A stretch of DNA of 44,567 nucleotides, from contig JADRCO010000192.1 of assembly GCA_021464525.1 (NCBI GenBank), forward strand, positions 1 to 44,567. Reading direction: 5' to 3'. This DNA is from Rhizophagus sp. LPA8_4_AMF (Eukaryota; Glomeromycota; Glomeromycetes; Glomerales; Glomeraceae). The translations under genes and the position numbers were made by a program. Shown in pieces: positions 23,653-35,695 of the stretch (positions are counted from its first letter, which is position 1; the number at the start of each line of letters is the position of its first letter). The notes under the pieces were generated by a model. That model had not been told where the DNA came from. It was given only the letters and a program-made list of their open reading frames with translations, and made no database searches.

Positions 23653-25269
23653 ACATCCAACTTCGTGAAATTGGTAAAACTGGTGGTAAGGTTCCAGCCA
23701 TCGGTTTAGGATGCATGGTATAAAATTTAATAACCTTTATATCCATTTACCAAATTTTATCTTAATTAATATTTCCAAAAAATGAAAGGAAACTAGCGCA
23801 ATTTATGGAACAACTGATTCAACCGAAAGTTTAAAAGTTTTAAATCATGCAATTGAAATAGGCTGCACTTTTTGGGATACTTCTGCAAGTATTAATACAA
23901 GCGTATATACTATGTAATTAATGTAACCTCCCATAATTCTCAGTAAATTTTAGCAAAATTATTTAGGATATCTATGAAATTGATGGTCATAACGAAAGAT
24001 TACTTTCGCAATTTCTTAAAGTACATCATGATAAAATATTTATTTGTACAAAATTTGGTTATATTCGTAAACCGATCAATCTTACGAAGTACAGTATCAG
24101 AAAAACGTGAATATGTTCGAAAAACTTGTGAAAGATCTTTGAAAAGATTAGGAATGGATTATATTGATCTTTATTATCAATCCGAATACATAAATTTCTA
24201 AAAAAAAAATAAAAAATTCTTTTTAGGAATTTTTAGTTTTTTTTTTTTATTTAATGTAATGAAAAAATTATTTAGGCCTGTTGAAGAGACCGTTGAAGCC
24301 AATGGCAGAACTTGTTAAAGAAGGTAAAGTTAAATACCTTGGAATTTCTGAATGTTCTGCCGAAACTCTTAGAAGAGCACATAAGGTTCATCCTATTCTG
24401 CAATTCAGGTAAATTTAAATCAATCGATTATACTTAATTATTATATTATTTAACATTTGAAATATATCAATTAGGTTGAATAAGGTCCTTGGTTATTAAT
24501 ATTGAAAATAATGGAATTATGAAAGCTTGTCGTGAATTAGGTATTACCATCGTGGCATTCGGTACACTTGGACGTGGATTCTTAAGTGTAATTAAAAACT
24601 ATTTTTGTTCTATAATAAAATAAAATATTTTTTTTTATATCTAAAGTAACGAATGCATAATATTTTTGTAAGGGTACGATTAAGTCTTTTGATGATTTTG
24701 AGCCAAACGATTTGAGGAGAAAAATTCCGCGTTTTCAAGGTGAAAATTTTAAAAAGAATTTAGAACTCGTATATAAATTACAAGAACTTGCTACCAAAAA
24801 AGGTCTTCCTCCAAGTCAACTTTGTTTAGCTTGTTTAGCTTGGACTTTGGCTCAAGTTGGTATCTTTTTTTTTTTTTACCAAAATATGAATTTTTTTAAT
24901 ATTAAATTGAAATTATTATTATTCAGAGAGATGATATTATTATTATTTCTGGCACCAAAAGAAAAAAACATTTGGAAGAAAATTTTAATACTCAAAATAT
25001 ACGTCTTATTAATGTTCGCAGTTCGGTGATATTCTAATCCCCATCAAATAGAAGAATTAGGGTTACAGGACATTTCGCCGAAAGCCATTTCACCGAAAGG
25101 ACGTTTCACCGAAAAATAAGGCCAACACTATGCAGCATTATGAATAACTCAGGCCAGAGATTATTTTTCGGCGAAATGGCTTTCGGCGAAATGTCCTGAT
25201 ACCAAGAATTAGATAGTCATTAATTCTATTGAAATGGCTGGTACAATTCATCCTGAATGGGCTATGAAG
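23653..25269 (+). pseudogene. Aldo-keto reductase pseudogene
   Basis: Family blocks appear in order: IQLREIGKTGGKVPAIGLGCM, IYGTTDSTESL, IEIGCTFWDTS (catalytic Asp region), HDKIFICTKFG (Lys), [75 protein letters not shown], a SGTKRKKHLEENF NADPH-binding block and SIEMAGTIHPEWAM. These match YakC/AKR13-type (beta/alpha)8 reductases. Frameshifts occur near 24095, near 24302 and in the INSIEM segment. The YYQ segment lacks the usual His, several exon joints fail, and a 143-bp transposon sits in the last exon. Dead gene, with clear introns remaining. Confidence 0.85.
25061..25203. mobile_element. Mutator-like MITE (143 bp) with 9-bp target duplication
   Basis: The left end is ggttacaggacatttcgccg; the right end is its reverse complement with two mismatches in the first six bases. 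Inverted repeats extend about 38 bp on each side and include a doubled 'ttcgccgaaa' motif. It is flanked by a perfect 9-bp direct repeat, aagaattag, at 25052-25060 and 25204-25212. A 9-bp duplication is typical of Mutator-like elements. Removing one copy and the element restores continuity of the aldo-keto reductase exon. There is no coding capacity, so it would need a transposase in trans. Confidence 0.85.
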
Positions 25270-25810
25270 GTAAGAAATATATTTTATTAATTTATTTATT
25301 TTTTGTTGGAATATGTTACTAATTTATGGTATATAACTTTAATAATAGTATTTAAATATTTAAACTCCTTTATTAATTTAATTACCAAATTCTTATATTT
25401 ATTAATGGTTATTGATATTATATTTTATGAAAAGATGGAATTTTAAAACATATAAATATTCTGTGATTTTTGTCATTAAAGAAATTTATTATTATTTTTT
25501 TTAATGAAGCAAAATTGTATATACAAACAATTACTAAAGATCTTGAAATCATCTTAGTAATAATTGATAAACTAATACATGGTTTACTCAACTGGTTAAA
25601 TATACAAATTATTACGATTTATTACAAGTGCCAAATTTTGTAAAAGTTCCAATTATTAATTTAATGCATAATGCAAAGTTTATTCACATTTTGATTAAAA
25701 AAATCAAGATTAAGAACCTAAAGTTTAGTTTTTAATCATTACTGATAGAGTGATAGTTAATATAAAAATTATTTTAATAAAAAATAAAATTAATGCATTA
25801 GATGTGAAAT

Positions 25811-25954
25811 GGGTACAGTACGATTTCCCGAACGACATTTTCCCGAAAACTTTAACGCCGGCCGATTGATCACGTGTTCGTGCATAACTCTACATAACTC
25901 TGGCCAAAAATTCGGGAAAGCGTCCTTCGGGAAAATGTCCTTCGGGATATCTAG
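25811..25954. mobile_element. Second, related MITE (about 144 bp)
   Basis: Inverted ends carry repeated 'tttcccgaa' and 'ttcggga' motifs, for example gacattttcccgaa against ttcgggaaaatgtcc. The internal block 'cataactctggcc' resembles 'gaataactcaggcc' in the element at 25061. The flanks share a gtgaaat direct repeat (25804-25810 and 25955-25961). It is an older, diverged member of the same or a sister family. Confidence 0.65.
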
Positions 25955-25961
25955 GTGAAAT

Positions 25962-26344
25962 TCAATAGGGGTGATGCTTTTTCTACAAGTATTATATTTC
26001 TCATATATATATAAGTAGTTTAAAATTCTGCTAAGTAATTTTCAATTAATAAAGGAAATTGAATTTATTTGGCTAAAATGATAAATTATGTTCTGAAATT
26101 AGCTAAAATTTTGAAGTTAATATCACTATGAAAAATGTAATTTTCTTTATAAGAATTATACCTAATACATTTATGAAAATTAATACAGTTAAATCTCGAT
26201 GTGTCAAACTTGTGGTTTAATATACGTGCCATAATTTTTTTTTTTTTGGTATGTCATAGATAACTTTATTTAATTTAAAATAAAAATTACATATACTGTA
26301 CATGACTAGTTATACAAATAACGATAAAACATTATTGTATACCT
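25962..26344. other. AT-rich spacer
   Basis: No gene or repeat of note. It lies between the second MITE and the LINE remnant and contains a T15-like run near 26236. Confidence 0.5.
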
Positions 26345-28380
26345 CGATTTTAACTCTATCAGGGAAAAGTCAGGAAAACCTAAGATCAACTATCTGGATC
26401 TGTATCTAATTAAACGAAAATATTGAAAAGTAGAAAATCTACATCCCTGAACTGTTCGATAATGCAAAAAATATGTATATAAGAAATCCATAAGAAATCT
26501 CGAGTCATTGATAGCCACATCTATTTTTACCAACAGATAGCAATGGAATGTGCTGCGGCCATTGTAAAGAGGAAACCATAGGCTGAGCAGGAAGACGAGA
26601 CAGAGTAATGCGAGATGTGGGATACTATTGTCAGATAAGTAAATATTTAACACTAATCCACAAAGCTCTAACAGTGGGGTATTCATATATAAAGAAAAGG
26701 TCTTAAGCTGGAGTTTAAAGAGCAACTTATTGATCACTGAAAGGAAGGCGGAAGAAGAGTTGTTTACTTTCACGACCAAAGATAACGAATAAATCCTCTG
26801 AGAAGGTCAATAGCCATAAATGATAATACAGTAACCTCGGTTGACTAATATGGGAAAGCGTGCAAATCGGTTATAATTCTGTCCAAAATTATTGGAGGAA
26901 GTGTGTTTGAAGAGGCTTTAGAATGGAGTTTATTGATGAGTGATGTTCGGAAATATTCAAAAGGCTCTTCAAAAACTGAAGGTGTCAATGGAGAAGTGTT
27001 TGAGTTTATTGGATTGGGATAAGTCCACACATGGAAATGATGGGATAGGTCTTCTTGTGTACTGCAGTAGCATAAACATAACCATTCAGGGTTAAACACA
27101 TCAGGGGAGTGTAAAACGCATTTTTGAGGAGTGGGAAGTTCGTCATATAATAATTTCATACGGAAACTGGTGAACGTATCATTCTTAAAAGATGCTAGAA
27201 CATGGTCATATAGATAGCAGAAACTTGATAAATACCATAGTAGCAGGCCAATGGATACTGTATCTTGAAAAATGGTCAAGAACTTCGACATTCATGTTAA
27301 ATAAAAGAATCTTAAGAAATTCAAAATATCCTCTTATGTCGAGATAATTTTCTTATATCTGTATCAATCAGTAGGTCATCGTAGTATTCCAAATAATTGA
27401 GAGATATGAATTTAGAAAGGTCGGAGGAAAAGAGAGTTGTAATTTCTATGGTGAGTAGCTATATGATCCATGAGGTCATTGAGAGAATTGGATAAATGAG
27501 CTTTAACTTTATGTCAAACGAACTTGGTGAATCTAGATAGTGTTAGATCTCTGAATTAAGTCCATAAGACGGGATTTTTTCTATCGTAACTGTTTGGGAT
27601 TAATTCTACTAGACAAAACACAGTAACTGGAAGAAATGACACGTATAAATATTAATAATTGAATTATTTGGATATCTTGTAGGATGTAAATTACTGCAGA
27701 TAATTCTGCTGAAGAGAAGACGGCCATGACACAGTAAGCAGAGTAAATGCACGGTGTGTCAAAATGGAATTTTCATCATCAATTTGTGATACCCATATCG
27801 GTAATATTCAGACCAAAGTTAGACACTGAACCATTAATATAAAGAATAAAATGATGGAGAGATAACTATTAAATTACCAGGTGATGCGAAAGGTCAGAGC
27901 AGTGTCAGAGCTGCAGTGATGTTAAAACAGACGGTGACACAGACAAAGTATGATAAGATGCTAAAAGACGAATCTTATTAGAAACATATATGGAAGGGCA
28001 ATAGTGTCATATAGGAAATTTTAATTCATTTGACGCGTGTCTTATAACATGCTTGGACTGTTTAATAGACAGATTATAAAATAAATACCCAGGACAACAT
28101 TGTTCGAGCTACGGAGTAAAATCTTCTGAGAGAAGGAAGATGAAAAAGCTGGCTGCCAGTGGGAGAGAATGAGTTCATATGTCACTGGAGAAGCAATTAA
28201 GACTCTTCCAAAAAGTGTCACGTTATCAGTAACTCGATAAGTTACTGCTTACAAAATTGGGAATTATGCAGCGAATACTATTTGAAAGTAAAACACAAAG
28301 AAATATCACGAGTTGTTTATGCCAGGTAATATGTAAATAAGACCTACAGAAAAGACTATTGGGAAGATATTCTGGTTTAT
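26345..28380 (-). mobile_element. LINE (non-LTR retrotransposon) remnant, RNase H and 3' end
   Basis: Reading the minus strand from high to low coordinates gives a broken RNase H domain. Pieces are INGSVSNFG (relatives have DGS at the catalytic Asp; here it is Asn), SSAELSAVIYILQDIQ (catalytic Glu) and KAHLSNSLNDLMDHIA (late His/Asp block). Then FRMKLLYDELPT and a CYCSTQEDLSHHFHVW zinc-knuckle-like block follow (26845-27291), and a degenerate hydrophobic tail (26390-26779). Stops and frame changes are frequent. The order and motifs match LINEs that end in RNase H, common in glomeromycete genomes. Reverse transcriptase is not identifiable, so this copy is 5'-truncated and inactive. Confidence 0.75.
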
Positions 28381-28713
28381 TGGTTTCGTACTTTCATTAT
28401 CATCCGATTCCTTAGGTATTCCTCTTCGAGCTCCATCCTGAGGCACGGCAGTTTCACAAAAGTATGGTAATTCAGGTAACTTTCAGTCAGATTATACTTG
28501 TGCCGATCATAATCACTGCCCAGATAGTGATCTACCTTAAAACATATATAAAGTGGATAGCACTTAATGTTTTTTGCCCATCAGTAAATGGGAACCTAAC
28601 CTTCATGACTTGTTGTTCTAGGCGATTGTATTGAGCCTAGTATGTAAGATTTTTCTCCTCTTGCTTTAAAAATGGTTACTAGCTCGCGCTTAGGTTTCTC
28701 AAAAGGAACTTGA

Positions 28714-29189
28714 TCTTGTGAATTTAAGTCTCACATCTTGGGTTCAAAGTATCCACTAAAACATGCCTTTACTTCTTATATAGAGCATATTACACCAAAT
28801 TTTTCAACAAAAAAATGGAATAGTGAAATATATTCTCAAATGGAAGAATATAAAAAAATTAGAGAAAACAAATTGAGAAAAAAGTCAAGTGAAAATAAGC
28901 TTGGAATTATTAAAACTCATCCTCAAGCAACCAGCAGACTTTTAAATTTCAAAAATCTTCCAGAACCAGTAAATTCTTCAGATTTATTATCATCTAAAAT
29001 ATATTCAGGTAAATCTTTTAAAATCTTAATTACCAATTATTTTTATCTTATTTACAGTACATGTTTATTTTTTTTTAGATGCATAGGTAACTCCAAGTAA
29101 GTCTTAATCATTGATGATTATAATATTAGTTTGTTTATTTAATATTATATTTAATTACAGTTTCAGAATGTTTAGAATGTGAAACTTAA
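28714..29189 (+). pseudogene. Gene fragment, tail similar to kinase-like proteins
   Basis: An open frame runs from a stop at 28711 to a donor at 29008, then an exon at 29161-29189 ends VSECLECET before the stop. The segment THPQATSRLLNFKNLPEPVNSSD resembles the C-terminal tail of kinase-domain proteins I recall from Rhizophagus. There is no ATG near the 5' edge, and the first in-frame Met (SQMEEYKK) is deep in the fragment. It therefore looks 5'-truncated, perhaps by the neighbouring retroelement. Kinase relation is tentative. Confidence 0.4.
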
Positions 29190-30477
29190 AACAGGGTGTA
29201 AGGTGATCCTTATTAACGTAACGTTATGAAGGAAATTCTATGCGAAATTAAAAAAGGAAAAAAAAAATGATGAAGATGGTAATGTCAATATCAAAGTAAA
29301 CCAACAAAGCAAAAACTTGGGTGTAGTATTGATTTCATATTTATAATAAAATTTGTAAAGTCAAAACTTTTAATTGACGGTTTAAAAATTTATAGTAACT
29401 AATATTTTTTTTAAAAGTATTCTTATCGTAACAATATATAAAAATTGTTTGAAATAATTTATTATTATTACAGTATTATTATGAACGAGACAACAGATTG
29501 TATTATACATAGATTAAAACTAAATAGGTAATAGGCAACATTAGAAAAAAAGCAATTTTTAAATCGATTTATTACTAATTATTATTTAATAAATAGATAT
29601 AACGTAATAAAATTTTCGCCATATTTGACGTTGATTGGTTTATTAACTAGTTACATCAATTAAATTTTTTAAAATTCGAAAATAAAGTATCGAATATTAA
29701 AATTATTTAATCTTTTTATCATATTTGTCATATTTATTCATTAGCTACCTTGTTTCATAAGTTAAGATAACTTTTTATGCAATTATATCCTCATTAAAAA
29801 AACGAATCTCCCTTCATACCAAAGTCTTGTTTTTTTTTGATCACGTCAAGAAAGTATAAAGGAAATTGTCTGCTAAAAGAATAATGAAATGGATGTAGAG
29901 CTTCTGAAGTCGAAAAGCCAAACTAAGATCCGAATATAATTCTAATATTAGTGATGAATTTTCTTTCATCTATCTGCAACAAAAAAATTGATTAAACAAA
30001 GGTGTTTCTTGTTTAAGAATATGGTAAATTTTCTACTTTGTCACTCTTTTTTTAAGGATACTTGAATGTTTTAATTTAGGATAGTAAGTTTTCATGATGT
30101 TGGTTTCTTGATTTTTCTTGTTTAAATATTTCATCTTAGGAGTTTTGTTTGATTTGAAGTATGACCTCTTTAGATTACAATTTGATTCATTTATTCATAA
30201 AAAAATAAATAGAAGGAATGAAATAAACTTGAAATTTGAAATTGACGATTATTCAGAACAAGATTAATGATAATTATACCTAATTTGAAATTCTCAATAA
30301 TGTCCATTCGGCTAATACTTGTATAAATTGTTGAAATTGCCTGTATCTAAAAAAAATACGTTAGTAAAAAGTTTAAATTAGTTATAACCATATATCTTTT
30401 TTTCTTACCAGAAAAAACTTGTGAAAGAAGATAAGAAGATAGAGTATATTGTTATGGAAAGATTAGAGAAATTATCG
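29190..30477. other. AT-rich intergenic DNA
   Basis: About 1.3 kb with no supportable coding region. It contains multiple T-rich tracts; nothing is recognisable. Confidence 0.5.
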
Positions 30478-30554
30478 TACCGCGCTGTACAATACCTGGA
30501 GTATAATATAATTTCTGAACCAGGTATTTTGGGAGTATCTTGTACAGTGCAGTA
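30478..30554. mobile_element. Small inverted-repeat element (77 bp)
   Basis: The left end taccgcgctgtacaata is mirrored by the right end, whose reverse complement is tactgcactgtacaagata. An internal cctgg/ccagg pair supports the fold. It is probably a tiny MITE or its remnant; no duplication is visible. Confidence 0.5.
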
Positions 30555-32169
30555 CAGTATATAATGTGTATTAATTTAAATATGTTAATGTAAACTGTAA
30601 AGTGAAAAAATTTTTTTAAAATTTTTTAATACTTGAGCATGTTTATATAACATATTAATCAACCCTAATGATAAGATGATAAATATTTCATGTGAAAAAA
30701 AGGGGCTCATGTATTGTTATGTTCGCTTATCCGCGTTAGAATCTTTTTCAAGAAAATCCAATTATTTTGTAGTAAATGAGCTCGTGTGAAAATTTTACAT
30801 CCCCTTATATGGAAATAGGAATAGAAATTCCGGTCTTGAAAGAAATAAATCATTGAGGCTGCAGAGCTTATCATATATTTGGAAATAACAACAATTGCTG
30901 GAAATTAGTCCAATCATAAATAGTAATACATTAAAACGCATTCATTCTTTTAGCACTTATTTCACATGATTATGATAAATAGTACGGAATTCAATATAAT
31001 AAATATGGAAGTGATCGTTTAAAATATGTCATTTAAATCTAAGAAAATGTTGATGACTTAATTTTAGGATACATAAAAAATTTCATAATTTCTTTTTGAC
31101 AAGCCCATCATCTTTTTAATTGAAACTTAGAAGACTTATTTATATTATTTACGTTATTTTATTTACGTTATGTTTATTTACATATGATAATTATGATATG
31201 TTGTAATTTTTTTTCACATTGTAAGGGTCAATCCCCGCAGTATTACTGTATTACCTGCCAGTCATGTGACTGTGCCAATTGCTAAATATTAATAAATTCC
31301 GAGTTCAAAACATTCATAAACAAATAAATAATTATGGTCCTATTTATTAAATAAATTATATCAAAATAATTTCTAAGTCCAAAATCTCAAACCAGCTTTT
31401 ATGCAAGTAAAACCCCAATCATGCACTTCCCATTAATGAGCCTTTTGTTTCAAACCACATTATATTGCTCAATTTTCATTCTCAGGCAACATTAAATTTT
31501 GAACGTTATAAAATTCATTTTTTTTATCATCATATTACCCTATCACATATCCCCTGTTATTTACCCAGTTTCATAGTTTATCGTCATCGCGGACGATCAT
31601 ACTGTACATTATATACACTCAAAATAAATATAAAACTGCGCCTAACAGCTAATACTGTGCACTATGTAACGATGGTCCAAGATACAACTGCGTTTTTTAA
31701 TTTTAATTGAGTAAATTTATATATAAACGACAAAATATAATGCAATATTGGTGTAATATTTGTCAGTATCGATGGACTTATTATTATTATGAGTTATTAA
31801 AAGTGAGTATGATGATGCCGAAATGAAAACTTATTAACGATAAATAAATATATGTAAAATTATAAATAAATGAAATTATAATGTTAATTATATAATATGT
31901 ATCATGTGATAATAAAATGTTAAGATATGTTTCAATTGAATATTTCTAATCACCAATTTCTATATAATTAAAGATTTTAGAGAAAATTCGATTAAAATAT
32001 TTAACAATTCATCCCAATATTATCATCTTTATCATAAAATGAATTCAGACTATTGAGATTTATTTCATATTTCATTTAAATTTCTATAAATAAAATCTTT
32101 AGGTTCAATACTTCAATATATGTAATTAATTATTTTAATTTTTGAAAAATAATTAGATATCGATTTGAT
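30555..32169. other. AT-rich intergenic DNA
   Basis: No supportable gene. Near 31270 there is a palindrome-like agtcatgtgact. An 81-codon frame at 31465-31710 shows no family signature. Confidence 0.45.
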
Positions 32170-32500
32170 TAACAAGCAGTTTTAACATCATTAATAGTTA
32201 CTTGTAAAATATTTCCATTAGTTTTTTCAACTAATATTGTCAACTCTTTAAAAGTTAAAACATGATAATCCAAGATATTTTTGTAATTCTTTGATCTCAT
32301 CCTTGATATTTTCACAATTATAAATTGTTATAGACTTTAAATTATTGAATGATGTTAAAAACGAAGGAGAATAAGGCAAATCTAACTCAAGATATTCTAG
32401 TATGCTTTTCAAAGTTCTGTATGATTTTTCTTACCATTCATATTATAATCAAGAATACTCTTTTGAGCGATATCAATCCAGGATGAATTTGGAATAATTG
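32170..32500 (-). pseudogene. F-box/LRR-type protein relic
   Basis: Minus-strand pieces such as YHVLTFKELTILVEKTNGNIL and SSWIDIAQKSILDYN resemble the degenerate repeat blocks of the expanded glomeromycete F-box family; compare ESLKLLIQKFGNNLEDL in the intact-looking gene at 42978. Stops interrupt every frame, so it is a relic. Assignment is by resemblance only. Confidence 0.35.
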
Positions 32501-33311
32501 TAAATATACTATATGTTTGTCTAATTTATGATCATTAATAATATATTAAACAAATTATTTTATTAAAACTTTGAAAGTTATTCTAAACCTTTTTGCAAAA
32601 AAAAATTCGTCAAGCTTTAATGCCCTTAATGATAATCAATTTGTAAATAAATTACTGAAAGATCAATACATCAAGGTGCTATAGGAACTGGTCTAATTAA
32701 CAACAAATCCAACCATTTCAGATAACGAACAACTTCAGCATATGCAATCATGGTAATAACATCCTTTCTTAGCTCTCTAAAGATAATAATTCTCTTATCA
32801 GCATCAAATAACACCAATAAATCCGAAATCTGGTATTTACTTACACATTTACCTAATATAAATTCGATATTTTCTTTGAATGATATCGATATTGCGTTCT
32901 TGTTCTGTAGTTTGACACTGTATAGTGCGAAAGTTATAAATAAGAAATGCTTTTAGAATGGTCAGTATGTATAACATAAAGTAAATATGCCTCTCTTAAT
33001 CCCAAACTTATAAATGTTCAACGTTGCTCCTAGAATAAGAGAATTAATCTAGCACACTCTTTTATATAATTTGTCTCAATATAATGTGTCAGTTATATTC
33101 ATTTTTCATAATAATTGTGTGATCCATGCCCACAGTCAACGATGACCTCCAGCTTTTGCAAAAAAAATCTTTTGAGAAATTGTGAAAAAACAACGGGAAT
33201 TTACTTTGGCAACACAAGTGGCTATATTTATACTCAGCTAACGAGTCCGGGATTACTCAGCCTTACTGCCGGAAATTAATCTTTTAGTAAGGGAGCCCGT
33301 GTTGACTGAAG
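32501..33311. other. Intergenic DNA
   Basis: A 68-codon plus-strand frame at 32750-32956 has no signature. The part 33120-33310 is less AT-rich than its surroundings and grades into the minisatellite; it may belong to an unidentified repeat. Confidence 0.4.
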
Positions 33312-33570
33312 TCCTTGAAACAACACACGAGATGTGTTTCATCTGAATCCTCGGTACCCCACTTCCAAAATACACATGGCATATTTTTCAGCTTATCCGC
33401 TTCCAAACATACACAAGCATATTTTTTCAGCTTACCCACTTCCGAAACATACACAAGGCATGTTTTTTCAGCTTCGGGTCCATCCACCTACCAAACACAC
33501 GAGGTGTTTCTCGGCTTCCTGGTAGCCATCCACCTATCAAACACACGAGATGTTCTCGGCTTTGGCAAAA
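33312..33570. repeat. Degenerate minisatellite, about six units of 38-48 bp
   Basis: Units share the core 'cttccaaacatacacaaggc' followed by 'tttttcagctt', drifting to 'accaaacacacgaggtgttt' and 'ctcggctt' in the last units. Period varies from 38 to 48 bp. Both strands show short open frames here, which are products of the repeat. Confidence 0.75.
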
Positions 33571-33815
33571 GAAACTTGTTTTGGTCCAAAGTTGTTAAAT
33601 CTTAAAGGCCGTCTTACCTGAAAAATAGAAAGATCATCTAAGAAGACACAAAGAAAAGAGAAGACACGACACAAAAGAGAAGAATAGAAATCACTATATG
33701 TCATATTAAGCCACAAAAAAGTTTGACGTGTTATATGTGTTATTAACCTACATATTACACCAAGTCAGTATATTTGTTTTAAAATATTAATAAGCAAAAA
33801 CTTCTGTCATGCTGG

Positions 33816-33848
33816 CGTCATTTGTATTATTGGAAGATACAAATGACG
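33816..33848. repeat. Perfect 12-bp inverted repeat
   Basis: cgtcatttgtat, a 9-base loop, then atacaaatgacg. It sits 270 bp upstream of the orphan gene at 34116 and could be a terminator-like or MITE-derived hairpin. Confidence 0.6.
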
Positions 33849-33978
33849 TAAGCTTTGAAATGTATTATACCGTTCTGAATTTAAAATAGACTCTTGATCA
33901 GTGGCTTGTTATGTCGATATAATGAATCATTTGTATAATTAAATGTCAGATGTATTTTCTTTACTCGATTAAAACTGT

Positions 33979-33996
33979 ATATATATATATATATAT
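33979..33996. repeat. (AT)n microsatellite
   Basis: About nine AT dinucleotides, 120 bp upstream of the orphan gene start. Confidence 0.7.
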
Positions 33997-34115
33997 GGTT
34001 TTGATAACATGTAAATATACTAAACACTAATAACATTATTATTCTGTTAAATAAATAATTCTTTTTTTGAAATATTATCCTTTTATACCCAACTCTCACA
34101 AGAGCATAAAAGATA

Positions 34116-35695
34116 ATGACTAAACTTTCGATTTGGATAAAAAACAATCTCCATAATAATATTAAAAATGACCTTGATTCAACGCTCAATGCTTTATTGA
34201 AACTAAACCCCCCTTTCAAGAAAAATACAAGCATACTCGAACAAAAAAAAGCATTAAAATCGTCAATTTACGCCTTCTTTGAGAATAACAGAGAAAATAT
34301 TACAAAATATGGATCCTTATACTCTTGGGTCAATAATGCTTTGAACAAGAAAAAACTTAAAGTTATAGATAAGGAGTATCGCGCAGTTTTCCAGCGAGCA
34401 CGATTTTTCTCCAGTGTAATGCAACACGCTATAGGAAGCTTAACAGATTGCAAGTTAAAGAAAGATTTGCAAAATCAAAATCAGAATATGGATTATATGA
34501 AAGAAGACCAAGAGGAAGGTGATGAAAGGGAAGAAGGTGGTGATGATGATGAAAAGGAAAATGGTAGTGATGATGAGAAGGAAAATGGTGGGGATGATGA
34601 AAAGGAAAGTAGTGAAGATTATGAAAAGGAAAGTAGAGAAGGTGGTGAAGATTATGAAAGAGAAAGTGGTGAAGATTATGAAAAGGAAAGTGATGATGAT
34701 GAAGAAAAGGATCAAGGAAACAATAAGAAAGGCCAAGAAGATATAGTGTTGTCCTCACAACAGTTCTCATTTTCGCCTTCAGAACAAGGTGCGTATGTTG
34801 TACCGATTATTGAACATGTTGAGGCGTCACTTTTTCGATTCATTATTAAACAAGAAAAATATATTCCCCACAAAACCGTAAGAAAATTTGTATCAAGATG
34901 TAACCCACCGAAAAAAGATGATTTTTCTGATGCAGATCTTTTATGTCTTCTTAACTTTATAATACAAAATATAAATTTATTCACACTTGGTCAAGGTCAA
35001 ACATTATTCCACGGATCAAACAATATCGATCCACCATTTTTACTTAAGACTTTCAAAGTTGAAATTAGGCATCATAATGCGCATGGTGTAACAAATCTAA
35101 AAGGGAGGTGGTGCGATGAAAAATTATTAAGACTTTCAACATTAGCATTAGAAGTGATTGTATGCCTCGGTAAGTTTTAAACGGTCATTCTTACAGAATT
35201 TCAAAACTTACAAAACCAATTCTTATTTTGTGTGACTTTTATTGATAATAGGAGACCAAGATGCGCTCAGATCACTAAAAGAAATTAAGCAAAAATTTGA
35301 ATCTGAACTCGTAGATCGATGGATCTTAACAAGGAAACGAAAATGTGTGGTAGTTGATAACAAGTGTAGCCCAAAGAGGAGACATATAGAGAATATTGAG
35401 TATGGAAAATTAACTGATTTTGTCCTAAGCATAGCCAATAAACTAGAAAATAATGAAGAGCAAGTAAAGAAAATTATACAATTGGCTATAGCTAAAGATG
35501 AGATGTTAATGAATATCTGGGAAAGTTTGATGACTAAGAAAGATGATGTAAGAATTAAAAAATTCGTGACTCTAGTAAATTACCAATTTGATATGGTGAG
35601 TATTCCAGATATTATTTTTCAGATGCCCATCTATATATGACTGATTTGTAATATCATATTTACAGAACTTAAAAATCAAAGAGGTTGAGATTTGA
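34116..35695 (+). CDS. Uncharacterised protein with acidic repeat tract
   Basis: Three exons, 34116-35169, 35252-35595 and 35666-35695, join in phase to encode 475 aa. I recognise no family. Residues 1-120 are Lys/Asn-rich and probably helical. Residues about 130-210 form an imperfect acidic repeat with units like DDEKENG and EDYEKES, nearly pure Asp/Glu/Lys/Ser/Gly. Residues 230-350 look globular (KTVRKFVSRCNPPKKDD, WCDEKLLRLSTLALEVIVCL). Near residue 385 the KRKCVVVDNKCSPKRRH segment could be a bipartite nuclear signal. The C-terminal 100 residues are helical. No signal peptide or membrane segment is seen. The purine-rich repeat leaves long but meaningless frames on both strands. It may be a lineage-specific nuclear protein; function is unknown. 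Confidence 0.7.

Noticed and set aside
33284..33605. Overlapping frames on both strands
   Set aside because: All are translations of the minisatellite.
34429..34770. His/Phe-rich antisense frames opposite the orphan gene
   Set aside because: They are complements of the acidic GAA/GAT repeat and not independent genes.
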